NCBI RefSeq assembly: GCF_000412675.1
Contig: NC_021505.1
Location: 4,148,501 to 4,212,500, forward strand
Direction of reading: 5' to 3'
From: Pseudomonas putida NBRC 14164
Lineage (GTDB): Bacteria > Pseudomonadota > Gammaproteobacteria > Pseudomonadales > Pseudomonadaceae
Length of the DNA stretch: 64,000 nucleotides
The notes under the pieces were generated by a model. It was not told the origin of the DNA. It saw nothing but the letters and a program-made list of their open reading frames with translations, and did no database searches. Position 1 is the stretch's first letter, and the number at the start of each line of letters is the position of its first letter. The translations under genes and the position numbers were made by a program. Positions 1 to 7,861 of this stretch are shown piece by piece.

Positions 1-178
1 GGCCCGCCATGCCATCAAGAATCTTGTTGCCCTCGCTGTCCCACAGGTACACGCCCTTGGCCGAGGTGATGATGCGCGGGCCTTTCTCGGCCAGTTGTTT
101 GACATCGCTGAACGGGGCCAGGTGGTGGTCGCGGCTCATCGATTGCCAGGCAAGGGTCTGCGAATTCTTTTCACTCAT
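1..178 (-). CDS. spuC: Polyamine--pyruvate aminotransferase (class III), 5' end only
   Basis: Only the first 59 codons are present; the gene runs off the left edge. The start is the ATG at 176-178. The N-terminus begins MSEKNSQTLAWQSMSRDHHL and continues with a KGVYLWDSEGNKILDGMAG stretch, which is the usual entry into a class III PLP-dependent aminotransferase of the SpuC type (putrescine/cadaverine to pyruvate). The PLP lysine lies outside the window. The gene is on the same strand as the amidotransferase and glutamine-synthetase-like genes to its right, so a polyamine catabolic operon is likely. Family assignment is strong; the exact substrate is inferred from context. Confidence 0.82.
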   Translation of the reverse strand, partial: MSEKNSQTLAWQSMSRDHHLAPFSDVKQLAEKGPRIITSAKGVYLWDSEGNKILDGMAG

Positions 179-247
179 TGACTTCTACTCCATCAAGTTG
201 CGCAGCCAGGCTGCGCGGGTACTTTGATAATTGGGAACGGTGGGTGT

Positions 248-1021
248 TCAGGCCGACAGCAACAGCCTCTGGCGCAATACCGAGCGATGCCGGCAGGCCT
301 TCCCAAACGACTGGAAGATGGTCAGGTAATGCGGGTTGTCCATGACCTGGAACTCGGGGTGCCATTGCACGGCCAGGGCAAACCCCTTGCCGTTCTCGAC
401 CGAAATCGCTTCCACCAGGCCATCGGGTGCCAGCGCTTCCACCCGTAGCCCCGGGGCCAGTACATCGATGCCCTGGCCATGGATGGAGTTGACGTCGAAG
501 ACCGCCGGCAAGCCCATGCGGTCGAGCAGGCCGCCGGGCTCTACATGCATGGTGTGGCGTGGCCCATACTGCTTGTCGATGGGCTCACCCTTGCCTTCGC
601 GGTGGTCCATGAACACACCGGTCTCGTGGACCTTCTGGTGCAGGGTGCCGCCAAGTGCCACGTTCATTTCCTGGAAGCCACGGCAAATGCCGAGCACCGG
701 CACGCCGGCGGCGATGGCCGCACGCATCAGCGGCAACGTGGTGGCATCACGCAGCGGGTCGTGATGAGTGCCCGCTGCACTGGCCGCGCCGTTGTAGTGG
801 AACGGCTCGATGTTGGACGGCGAACCTGTGAAGATCAGCCCATCCACCACGTCGAGAATATCGGCGCTGTCCATCAGTTCACCGAGGCTGGGAATCACGA
901 TGGGCAGCCCACACGCTGCCTTGGCTGCCGCGCGTGCGTACTTCTCGCTGATGGTCTGGGTTGCATGCAGCTCGATCATGCTGGTGCATGCGGTAATGCC
1001 GATAACGGGCACACGTGGCAT
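248..1021 (-). CDS. puuD: Gamma-glutamyl-gamma-aminobutyrate hydrolase family protein (class I GATase)
   Basis: This 257-residue class I glutamine amidotransferase-like hydrolase has the nucleophile elbow GICRGFQ with Cys113 and the His221-Pro-Glu223 pair (WHPEF), completing the catalytic triad. In the PuuD/SpuA family it cleaves gamma-glutamyl-GABA (or the corresponding polyamine-derived amide) to glutamate plus GABA in the cytoplasm. The frame stays open further upstream, but the ATG at 1019-1021 is preceded by a strong GGAGGA ribosome site and gives the normal N-terminus MPRVPVIGIT. It lies 75 bp downstream of the glutamine-synthetase-like gene and upstream of spuC on the same strand, which supports a gamma-glutamylation pathway. 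Confidence 0.88.
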   Translation of the reverse strand: MPRVPVIGITACTSMIELHATQTISEKYARAAAKAACGLPIVIPSLGELMDSADILDVVDGLIFTGSPSNIEPFHYNGAASAAGTHHDPLRDATTLPLMRAAIAAGVPVLGICRGFQEMNVALGGTLHQKVHETGVFMDHREGKGEPIDKQYGPRHTMHVEPGGLLDRMGLPAVFDVNSIHGQGIDVLAPGLRVEALAPDGLVEAISVENGKGFALAVQWHPEFQVMDNPHYLTIFQSFGKACRHRSVLRQRLLLSA

Positions 1022-1096
1022 ATCTTCCTCCGGCAAATCCATATTGCGCGTTGTGTTGAAAGGGAGGGTGCAGCGTCGCTGTTCGACCTTCGGCAC

Positions 1097-2443
1097 CTAC
1101 AGGAACCAGCGGTATTCGCGGGCATCGATATGGCGCATGAAGTCCAGTTGCTCCTGGTATTTGTTTTCGCAATAGACCATCACGAACTCACTGCCCAGGC
1201 CTTCGTTGACCACCGGGTGGTGACGCATGGCGGCCAGGGCGCTGAGGGCATCCTTGGGGAAATCGATGCCGCTCTGACGGTTTTCGTTCAGCGGGGCGAT
1301 GGGCTCGACGCCGCGGTCCAGGCCATGCTCCATGCCGGTCAGGATGGCCGCCAACACCAGGTACGGGTTGGCATCGGCACCGGCGATGCGGTGTTCGATG
1401 CGCAGGTTGCGCGGGTCGGACTCGGGGATGCGAATGCACGCATCACGGTCTTCGAAGCCCCAGCTGGCCTTGCTCGCCGCGTTCACCATGGCGCCGTAGC
1501 GGCGGTAAGCATTGTGGTTGGGGGCGAAGATCGGCATGCAGTGCGGCAGCAGCTCCAGGCACCCCGCCACCGCATGGCGCAGCTTGCGCTGTTCAGCGCC
1601 GGCCAGGATGTTGTTGCCGGCAGCGTCATACAGGCTGACGTGCACATGCATGCCGCTGCCCGGCGCGTCCAGGTACGGCTTGCTCATGAAGCTGGCACGG
1701 TAGCCGTGCTTCATGGCGATACCGCGGGTACTGCGGCAGAACAGCGCCGACCAATCCGCCGCGCTCAGGGCATCGTCGCTGTGGGAGAAGTTGATCTCGA
1801 ACTGGCCAGGGCCCAGTTCTGCGGTGATGACGTTTGCCGGCACGCCCTGCTCATTGGCGCCATCGACCATCTCGTGCAGCACCGACGAGAAGCGTGAAAG
1901 CCGCTCGATGTGCATGTTCGGCTGGTCGTCCTCGTCCCCGGTCGCCGTGTCCCGCGGGTACTGTGGCAGGCCGTTGTCGAGCTTGCGGTCGAACAGGTAG
2001 AACTCCAGCTCGAAAGCCACCACCGGGCGTATGCCGCGTTTGGCCAGGCGCTGAATCACGCGGGCCAACACTTCACGGGGCTCGAACTCGATAGGCTTGG
2101 CAGTGCCGTCGGAGGTGATGAGCATCTGGGCAATCACTTCCTTTTCCCAGCGCACCGGCTTCAGGGTACCCGGCACCAGGCGCCGGGCAGCATCCGGATC
2201 GCCGTCGGCAAAGCAGTAATCGCCAATCGGGTAAAGGCCACCCTGGGTACCCAACAACACGCAGTTCTGCGGCAGCTTCAGCGGCGCGCCGGCTGCGACT
2301 TTCTCCAGCATGTCCATGGGGTAGCGCTTGCCGTAGAAGTGCCCGGGGATATCCAGCGCAATCAGGTCGACATAACGAATTTCTGGGTGCTCCGCTCGGA
2401 ACGAGCGCACTTCAGCCAGCAGATCCGCAAAGATGACACTCAT
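1097..2443 (-). CDS. puuA: Gamma-glutamylputrescine synthetase (glutamine synthetase family)
   Basis: This 448-residue glutamine synthetase-fold ligase begins MSVIFADLLAEVRSF. The catalytic C-terminal domain shows the family motifs ELEFYLF, the metal-site region FEINFSHSDD, and the ATP/substrate loop GSGMHVHVSLYD. Its length and sequence fit the PuuA/SpuI subgroup, which attaches glutamate to putrescine or related amines, rather than assimilatory GlnA. It is the first enzyme gene after the puuR-like regulator and is followed by the gamma-Glu-GABA hydrolase and the aminotransferase. Which polyamine is preferred cannot be told from sequence. Confidence 0.88.
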   Translation of the reverse strand: MSVIFADLLAEVRSFRAEHPEIRYVDLIALDIPGHFYGKRYPMDMLEKVAAGAPLKLPQNCVLLGTQGGLYPIGDYCFADGDPDAARRLVPGTLKPVRWEKEVIAQMLITSDGTAKPIEFEPREVLARVIQRLAKRGIRPVVAFELEFYLFDRKLDNGLPQYPRDTATGDEDDQPNMHIERLSRFSSVLHEMVDGANEQGVPANVITAELGPGQFEINFSHSDDALSAADWSALFCRSTRGIAMKHGYRASFMSKPYLDAPGSGMHVHVSLYDAAGNNILAGAEQRKLRHAVAGCLELLPHCMPIFAPNHNAYRRYGAMVNAASKASWGFEDRDACIRIPESDPRNLRIEHRIAGADANPYLVLAAILTGMEHGLDRGVEPIAPLNENRQSGIDFPKDALSALAAMRHHPVVNEGLGSEFVMVYCENKYQEQLDFMRHIDAREYRWFL

Positions 2444-2470
2444 CTTCTTATCCTTGTGAGGTGAACGAAT

Positions 2471-3064
2471 TCAATTGAAGACCCAGAGCACGCGGGTGGG
2501 TTTTGCCGTCAGGTTGGCGTAACGGAACTGCGCGTGGGGTTGCACCTGGAAGCAGTCGTTGGCCTGCAGGGTCACGGCCTCGCCGTCGTCCAGCCATACC
2601 GTGAGTTCGCCCTCAAGCACGAAACAACCCTGCTCGGAACGGTCACTCAGGTACGCCTCGCCACTGGTGGCGCCTGGCTCCAGATGGCTGTCGAGCATGG
2701 CGAAGGCACCGGCGATGGTGGGCGAAGCCAGCACATCGGTAATGCCCGACTCCAGGTACAGCGTGCGCCGCTCGTGGGGGCGCGTGACCCAACCAATGCT
2801 GCGGGGCTTGCTCAGGTTGTAGAAGTACGCGGTGGATACGCCGAGCGCTTCGCTGATGGCGGTGAGGTCCGCCACGGTAGGGCGCGAAACACCGCGTTCG
2901 ACCTGAGAAAGGAAGCCGACCGAGCGGTTGATGCGCTCGGCCAGCTCGCCCAGGGTCAGGTTCTTGAATTTGCGCAGGTCGTGAATAAGGATCGCGAGGG
3001 CTTCAACCTCTTCGTGCATCTTCATCGAGTGGGCTGCCGTGAAATTTTTAGAGTTATTTTTCAT
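2471..3064 (-). CDS. puuR: XRE-cupin transcriptional regulator, PuuR-like
   Basis: This protein of about 197 residues has an N-terminal XRE helix-turn-helix (roughly residues 24-78, including SVGFLSQVERGVSRP) and a C-terminal cupin sensor domain (roughly 120-195). This architecture is that of PuuR, which represses putrescine-utilisation genes. It is transcribed ahead of the puuA-puuD-spuC genes with only 27 bp to puuA, so it probably heads the operon or is co-transcribed with it. The start is uncertain. The ATG at 3064 lies inside a palindromic sequence and has no clear ribosome site; internal ATGs at 3025 and 3019 would give a shorter protein with the same HTH. Confidence 0.83.
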   Translation of the reverse strand: MKNNSKNFTAAHSMKMHEEVEALAILIHDLRKFKNLTLGELAERINRSVGFLSQVERGVSRPTVADLTAISEALGVSTAYFYNLSKPRSIGWVTRPHERRTLYLESGITDVLASPTIAGAFAMLDSHLEPGATSGEAYLSDRSEQGCFVLEGELTVWLDDGEAVTLQANDCFQVQPHAQFRYANLTAKPTRVLWVFN

Positions 3065-3087
3065 GAAAAATTACATGAAAATTTTCA
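3057..3087 (-). promoter_or_regulatory. Tandem AT-rich palindromes at the puuR start, probable operator
   Basis: Two perfect palindromes sit side by side: TTTTTCATGAAAAA at 3057-3070 and TGAAAATTTTCA at 3076-3087. A related half-site (GTGAAATTTTTA) lies just inside the puuR frame near 3040. The first palindrome contains the annotated puuR ATG. This arrangement fits an autorepressor site for the XRE regulator and may also act on the divergent LysR gene. Binding is inferred. Confidence 0.6.
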
Positions 3088-3238
3088 CGAGTCAAGCCGG
3101 ACCCTGAATTTGTGCAGCAGCGAACAGAGGGTTTGGGGTGCAAGGACCCGGATTGGCAACGGTGCCGTGGGTTTCTTTAAAGGTGCTCAGGGAGTAGCCT
3201 CGGCGGTGAATCTTCCCAGCCCGGCCATTGCCCTCGTC

Positions 3239-4132
3239 ATGCCAAACGGTTTCCCAGAATTGCCCCCGCTTAACGCGTTACGCGTGTTTGAAGTGGTTGC
3301 CCGCCACCTGAACTTTCGCCTGGCTGCCGAGGAACTGGGTGTGACCCAGGCGGCAGTCGCGCAACAGATACGCGGGCTGGAGGCGAACCTGAACCTTCGC
3401 CTGTTCGAGCGCCTGCCCCGGGGCCTGGCGCTGACCGATGCGGGCCTGGGTTACAGCACCAGCATTCGCAGCGCCTTGGCGATGATCGATGAGGCAACCC
3501 GCCTGCTCAGACCGCAGACGTCGCACCTGACGGTCAGCGTTACCCCTACCTTTGCCTCTAAATGGCTTATTCCGAGGCTGGGCAGCTTTGCGCAAAGCTA
3601 CCCAGACATCGATCTGCGTGTGCTGGCCACAGATCGGCTGTCGCACTTCAGCACCGATGGCGTGGATATCGCAGTGCGCTATGGCAAGCCTGAAATCGGC
3701 GCGGGTTTGAACAGCGAACTGCTGATGGAGCAGCGCATCGTTGCCGTGGCCAGCCCAAAGCTGTTTGAAGGCACTCATGCACCCGCCAGCTTTGCGCAGC
3801 TTCAAGAATTCATCATGCTGCACGATGCCCATAATTTCTGGCCTCAGTACCTTGCGGCAGTGTTCCCGCAACACACCCAACCGACTGCGAAAAACCTGCG
3901 GTTCAATCAGACTTCATTGGCCATCGACGCGGCCATCAGTGGTCAAGGCATTGCTTTGGCCAGCCTGGCGTTCGTCAGCGATGAAATCGTTGCGGGCAGG
4001 CTGGTGCAGGTCTTCGGTCAGCAGCTCAGGCTCGATAAGTCGTTCTATCTGGTGTGGCCACGCAAACTGCAGCAGCCTGAGTCGCTAGGCGTTGTGCAGC
4101 GCTGGCTCAAGCAACAGGCTGACAATAGTTAA
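3239..4132 (+). CDS. LysR-family transcriptional regulator, GcvA-like
   Basis: This 297-residue LTTR begins MPNGFPELPPLNALRVFEVV. The winged HTH covers about residues 10-68 (LAAEELGVTQAAVAQQIRGL) and is followed by a substrate-binding domain with the motif VSVTPTFASKWLIPRL, which is typical of the GcvA/AmpR-like branch. The start is chosen by family length. A GTG at 3206 with an upstream GGAG is an in-frame alternative that adds 11 residues. The gene diverges from puuR and is followed on the same strand, 97 bp later, by an SDR gene that could be its target. Its effector is unknown. Confidence 0.85.
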   Translation: MPNGFPELPPLNALRVFEVVARHLNFRLAAEELGVTQAAVAQQIRGLEANLNLRLFERLPRGLALTDAGLGYSTSIRSALAMIDEATRLLRPQTSHLTVSVTPTFASKWLIPRLGSFAQSYPDIDLRVLATDRLSHFSTDGVDIAVRYGKPEIGAGLNSELLMEQRIVAVASPKLFEGTHAPASFAQLQEFIMLHDAHNFWPQYLAAVFPQHTQPTAKNLRFNQTSLAIDAAISGQGIALASLAFVSDEIVAGRLVQVFGQQLRLDKSFYLVWPRKLQQPESLGVVQRWLKQQADNS

Positions 4133-4229
4133 TCTACTGCCACGGTAAAGTTTGGCTGCCTCCCTCACCGCTGGGGCTGCTGCTAAGGTGGTTGCACCTA
4201 AGCAATCAGCCGTTAACGTTGGAGGCAGC

Positions 4230-4934
4230 ATGTCAGTAGAAAAAGTAGCGATTATCACGGCCGGTGGTAGTGGTATGGGCGCGGCAGCAGCACGGCGCCT
4301 GGCCGCTGACGGCTTCAAGGTTGGCATCCTTTCCTCTTCGGGCAAGGGCGAAGCACTGGCTGTCGAGCTTGGCGGCATTGGCGTAACCGGCAGCAACCAG
4401 TCAGTTGATGACCTGAAACGCCTGGTCGACGCCGTGGTGGAAAAGTGGGGCCGCGTCGACGTGTTGGTCAACAGCGCCGGCCATGGTCCGCGCGCACCGA
4501 TCCTGGAGATCAGCGACGAGGACTGGCACAAGGGCATGGACACCTACCTACTGAATGTCATTCGCCCTACTCGCCTGGTAACGCCTTACATGCAACGCCA
4601 GAAGGGTGGCGTCATCATCAACATTTCCACCGCCTGGGCGTTCGAGCCGAATGAGCTGTTCCCGACATCCACTGTATTCCGCTCGGGCCTGGCCGCATTC
4701 ACCAAGATCTTCGCCGACACTTTTGCCGGGGATAACGTGCGCATCAATAACGTGCTCCCCGGCTGGATCGACAGCCTGCCGGCCACCGAACAACGCCGCG
4801 ACAGCGTGCCGCTCAAACGCTATGGCACCAGCGAGGAAATCGCCGCGACCATCGCGTTTCTGGCCAGCGAAGGCGCTGCCTACATCACCGGGCAGAACAT
4901 CAAGGTAGACGGCGGCCTGACGCGCAGCGTGTAA
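4230..4934 (+). CDS. Divergent short-chain dehydrogenase/reductase lacking the Tyr-x-x-x-Lys pair
   Basis: This 234-residue Rossmann-fold SDR has the start ATG at 4230, directly after GGAGG. The cofactor motif TAGGSGMG is at residues 10-17, the NSAG motif at 81-84, the structural Asn110, the catalytic-type Ser133 (NIS), and the C-terminal ITGQNIKVDGG at 219-229. Where a normal SDR has Tyr-x-x-x-Lys before AGL, this protein reads S147-TVF-R151 before SGL, so the catalytic Tyr and Lys appear replaced by Ser and Arg. It may have altered chemistry, act as a binding protein, or be degenerate although the frame is intact. It follows a LysR gene on the same strand. The substrate is unknown. Confidence 0.85.
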   Translation: MSVEKVAIITAGGSGMGAAAARRLAADGFKVGILSSSGKGEALAVELGGIGVTGSNQSVDDLKRLVDAVVEKWGRVDVLVNSAGHGPRAPILEISDEDWHKGMDTYLLNVIRPTRLVTPYMQRQKGGVIINISTAWAFEPNELFPTSTVFRSGLAAFTKIFADTFAGDNVRINNVLPGWIDSLPATEQRRDSVPLKRYGTSEEIAATIAFLASEGAAYITGQNIKVDGGLTRSV

Positions 4935-4942
4935 TTGCCTGT

Positions 4943-4967
4943 GGCCGCAGTGTGCGCTGCTGCGGCC
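4943..4967 (+). terminator. Hairpin after the SDR gene
   Basis: An 8-bp GC-rich stem (GGCCGCAG with CTGCGGCC) and a 9-nt loop lie just after the SDR stop codon and are followed by a short TTC run. It could stop transcription from the SDR gene. There is no long T-tract, so the call is moderate. Confidence 0.5.
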
Positions 4968-4993
4968 TTCGGTTCATGCAACATGGGTGTTCT

Positions 4994-5308
4994 TCAAAGG
5001 TAATCCTGCTCGTAGGCCAGTATGAATTGAGCCAAGGCCATGTCACTGACAGCTATGTCCGGATGGGATTGTCGAAATTTATCCATCGCAGCTTCAAGGT
5101 AAACCCCCTTGATATTGCCATCGCTCGCAACAAAGCTGCTGGCATCATCTCGGGTTGCTGCTATCAGCTTTCTATCTCGCGAGGTCAAGTAGGTGGTTGC
5201 AGTGCTCGTGCTGGAGATGAGGGTTTCGGCCCAGAAATCATTCATCGCCATCGCAGGACTGGAAAAAACCAAAAAACAACAGATGGACAAGGAAAATATA
5301 TAGCGCAT
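4994..5308 (-). CDS. DUF2388-family small exported protein
   Basis: This is a 104-residue protein from the ATG at 5306-5308. The N-terminus MRYIFSLSICCFLVFSSPAMA is a clear Sec signal peptide with cleavage after AMA. The mature part (NDFWAETLISSTSTATTYL, then DDASSFVASDGNIKG, then DMALAQFILAYEQ) matches the recurring Pseudomonas DUF2388 pattern, whose function is unknown. The frame is open for a further 30 codons upstream, but that part is not needed for the signal peptide and lacks a better ribosome site. It is the first of several small exported proteins on this strand in an AT-rich segment. Confidence 0.78.
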   Translation of the reverse strand: MRYIFSLSICCFLVFSSPAMAMNDFWAETLISSTSTATTYLTSRDRKLIAATRDDASSFVASDGNIKGVYLEAAMDKFRQSHPDIAVSDMALAQFILAYEQDYL

Positions 5309-5397
5309 TACTAAACCTGAATGAAAAATACCCGAAGTAGTGTTAGCGTCGTCAACCCTTCGCTTCACTACACTCACCCGCGAGCCATTTAATTGCA

Positions 5398-5595
5398 TTA
5401 CTCAACAACGTTTCTCTCCTTCATACGCATCGCAGCATTATTAGCACGCTTCAAGCGCTCAGCACGCTGAGATTTACTGTAATCGTCACGCCCTTGCATG
5501 ACACCGCCCGCCACCTCAATCCAATCACTCGCGGTACAACCGGAAACAAGAAAGTAAAATAAAAGCGGGCACATACACATCAATGACTTCATCAA
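5398..5595 (-). CDS. Small putative lipoprotein
   Basis: This 65-residue ORF begins MMKSLMCMCPLLFYFLVSGC. The LVSGC lipobox suggests lipidation at Cys20, leaving a 46-residue mature peptide with a basic, helix-forming tail (SQRAERLKRANNAAMRMKERN). No family was recognised. It lies between the DUF2388 and DUF1090 genes on the same strand, with short gaps. Alternative starts are the second Met or the internal Met6. Confidence 0.6.
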   Translation of the reverse strand: MMKSLMCMCPLLFYFLVSGCTASDWIEVAGGVMQGRDDYSKSQRAERLKRANNAAMRMKERNVVE

Positions 5596-5631
5596 ACGCC
5601 CCAGTGATCATCGCTCACTAAAAAAATGCAA

Positions 5632-6084
5632 TTACTTTTCTTCCCCTGAAACGCTACGCAGTCGCTCCTGCGCTTGCTCCAGTTTTCTTTTGTATCTTTC
5701 AATCATTCTGGCAGACCCGGACTCTATCGCAGCTTCCAGCTGGTCCTCCCTGCGGTGAACATCTTTCAGTGCACGAGACAATTGTTCTTCTTTTGGGCTC
5801 GGCTCATCATCACGGCAGTAACGCTGAACCCGGGACAACGCAGCTTCCAACCCTCTCTGCTGGTATATATTCCCATACCGTATTGCCTGTTCCCTTTCGT
5901 GAGCAATCTCGTCCCTGCGCTGTTCACAGCTCTTTCTATCTTCGGCCAAAGACAGGTCACACACTGCAAACACAGCGAATACACCCAATAAAAAAGGCGC
6001 TACCCCCACGCTACGAATACCCAGCGCGTGTTTCCTGTACGGACACCCTTCTAAATACTTGCCAACAACACTTCGCCCATGCAT
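5632..6084 (-). CDS. DUF1090-family periplasmic protein
   Basis: The C-terminal ~110 residues carry the DUF1090 (YqjC-like) pattern: CEQRRDEIAHEREQAIRYGN, a second Cys in RVQRYCRDDEP, then a charged coiled-coil tail rich in Glu, Arg and Lys. It is preceded by a hydrophobic stretch (VGVAPFLLGVFAVFAV) ending SLA, consistent with a signal peptide. The start is uncertain. The ATG at 6082-6084 is given; the frame is open to 6204, and a GTG just before the hydrophobic segment would give the typical short n-region. Function of the family is unknown. Confidence 0.68.
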   Translation of the reverse strand: MHGRSVVGKYLEGCPYRKHALGIRSVGVAPFLLGVFAVFAVCDLSLAEDRKSCEQRRDEIAHEREQAIRYGNIYQQRGLEAALSRVQRYCRDDEPSPKEEQLSRALKDVHRREDQLEAAIESGSARMIERYKRKLEQAQERLRSVSGEEK

Positions 6085-6381
6085 ACCTGAAAGCCTTGTA
6101 AACCTGAAATTTGCCACATCGCACAGCAACGCCAACAAGACCTGCGCTGCCATCAGTACTTGAACGTACAGACCATCGAGCACCATGCTCAACCTGAGCA
6201 GCACAGTACCTCGCGATGACGCGACCGGCTTTACTTCAACCTTACTTGGCCTTACTTATCCATCTCAACAGGCGCCTGGCCCTTACTTTTTCTTACCAAA
6301 CGCCTGTACACCGACTACCCTGCCCTGATAACCGTAGCCCTCGAGCATCGGCCGAGACCTGCCCGAGCAGCGCGACATTCA

Positions 6382-6873
6382 CTACCGCGGCACGTGGCAC
6401 ACCCCCACCACCAAGTTATTCACATTAAAGTAGTACTCAAAATCCGAGAACGCATTGAAGGTCATGATGCCCCCTTGAAAACCACGGGCCATGAATGGAA
6501 TATTACTTCCCGCCGTATCGCCATCGAATGTTGAAACAGAACGTGTCTTGAAGAGATACCGCGAGGTATCCAGGTGCGTCATCAACAACTCGAAGCGTCT
6601 GTCGTACAAATATTTCACACCGTGCGGGGTTATCACATGGTAATAGACATAAATCGCACCTTCATTGGGGTCGATCGTCATATCTCCAACGCCACGCCAA
6701 AGCCCCTCCCCCTCTTCCACGTGGACAAAGTCAATGGAGGCACTGCACGGGGCCCGAGGAATATCTCTGTATACCGATACCACATACCTGCTTATCAACC
6801 CTGCAAAGATCAATACCGAGAGAAGTGACGTAAGGCCAATCACTTTTTGCCAACGCGCAGATAATTTACGCAC
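6382..6873 (-). CDS. FidL-like membrane protein, partner of the adjacent winged-helix regulator
   Basis: This 163-residue protein has one N-terminal membrane segment (about residues 12-33, VIGLTSLLSVLIFAGLIS) and a periplasmic domain predicted to be mostly beta-structured. Its start codon lies 34 bp inside the upstream winged-helix gene, so the two are translationally linked. The arrangement resembles MarT-FidL of Salmonella or ToxR-ToxS: a membrane-bound wHTH regulator with a small single-pass partner that may stabilise or sense for it. The FidL assignment rests on organisation and general look, not on a computed match. Confidence 0.6.
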   Translation of the reverse strand: MRKLSARWQKVIGLTSLLSVLIFAGLISRYVVSVYRDIPRAPCSASIDFVHVEEGEGLWRGVGDMTIDPNEGAIYVYYHVITPHGVKYLYDRRFELLMTHLDTSRYLFKTRSVSTFDGDTAGSNIPFMARGFQGGIMTFNAFSDFEYYFNVNNLVVGVCHVPR

Positions 6874-7673
6874 AACGCCTCCCCGTGGCTTTCAGGCTTT
6901 ACACAGCTTATGAGTAATTGACTGAGGGGCTTGCGGACATAATAATTGCTGTCTTTCAATACCAACGCCGGCTCGAACCCGGCCATCGCTGTTAATACAT
7001 CATCCTTGGACATACTTTCACTCTGCTCGACGTACAGCGCTGCACCTTGCCCTTCCCATACACGCTTCCAGGCCTCCAGGTCCGGCGGTTTGTGAAACAT
7101 GAGGTAAGCATAGATAACAGGGAGCAACGCACCTAGAAAGGCGAGAGCCGGCAAAAACAAGTGGCTATTTCTTCTTGTCCATCCGTCACGCAATGGAAGC
7201 GGGGCAATAACAGAGGTCTGCCTTTCTTCAGCGAGCTCCGCCTGGCCAGGTGCAGCCTCACTTGAGCCGGTTTGCGTGCTGTCATTGCCAAAGGGTTGCT
7301 CACTGGCGCCTGTTGATGCTGGAGGCCTGACTTGCTCGAGGTGCAATGGCATGCCCCGTTCAACTGCAGCGTCCGCGGAAACCATGGTGATTTCACACAG
7401 AAGTATCAAACCGCGCTTAGGCAATGTTTTCAAACTGTCTCGAGGCACACCAACATCAACAAGCTTCGAACGAAGCGCATGCACTGTCTTGTAATAACTG
7501 CTGTCAGAGACAACCAAGCCCCGGCCACCCCATACCTGGGAAATTATCGCCTCTTTATCAGTAATGCCTGCTATCAGGGCAAGCAACATATCGCTTTCGT
7601 TACTGCCTAAAGTTGTTGATAACTGAGCACAACTCAGCGTCATCCGTTCCGCGTCGTAACAGACCTCCATCAA
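6840..7673 (-). CDS. Membrane-anchored winged-helix transcriptional regulator (ToxR/CadC/MarT type)
   Basis: This 277-residue protein has an N-terminal OmpR-type winged helix (about residues 1-95, with QVWGGRGLVVSDSSYYKTVH and the recognition-helix/wing end LKTLPKRGLILLC). A low-complexity linker (100-165), a single transmembrane helix (171-193) and a C-terminal periplasmic domain of about 80 residues follow. This is the one-component architecture of CadC, ToxR and MarT, in which a periplasmic signal drives DNA binding from the membrane. It overlaps the FidL-like gene. Targets are unknown; the neighbouring exported proteins are candidates. Confidence 0.8.
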   Translation of the reverse strand: MMEVCYDAERMTLSCAQLSTTLGSNESDMLLALIAGITDKEAIISQVWGGRGLVVSDSSYYKTVHALRSKLVDVGVPRDSLKTLPKRGLILLCEITMVSADAAVERGMPLHLEQVRPPASTGASEQPFGNDSTQTGSSEAAPGQAELAEERQTSVIAPLPLRDGWTRRNSHLFLPALAFLGALLPVIYAYLMFHKPPDLEAWKRVWEGQGAALYVEQSESMSKDDVLTAMAGFEPALVLKDSNYYVRKPLSQLLISCVKPESHGEALCVNYLRVGKK

Positions 7674-7861
7674 TACCCTCCACGGCCAATGACTTGCGCC
7701 AGCACAATGACAACCTTCCGGCTAGCCAGCCGCCACTGTCCCGCTGCGCGACGCATAATATCATCACTGACTTCACAACCAGCCAATATGGCTAGCGACG
7801 GCTTGATGGCCAGCAGGTCAAAAGCGCGACCTGACCTGACCCGAGGCACGCAGCAAAGGCC

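Noticed and set aside
479..1897. Open frame of 472 codons on the plus strand
   Set aside because: It runs antisense to the amidotransferase and glutamine-synthetase-like genes and has no recognisable motif; high-GC shadow frame.
2534..3238. Upstream extension of the LysR frame through the puuR gene
   Set aside because: The extension is antisense to puuR; LysR family length and the HTH position favour a start near 3206-3239.
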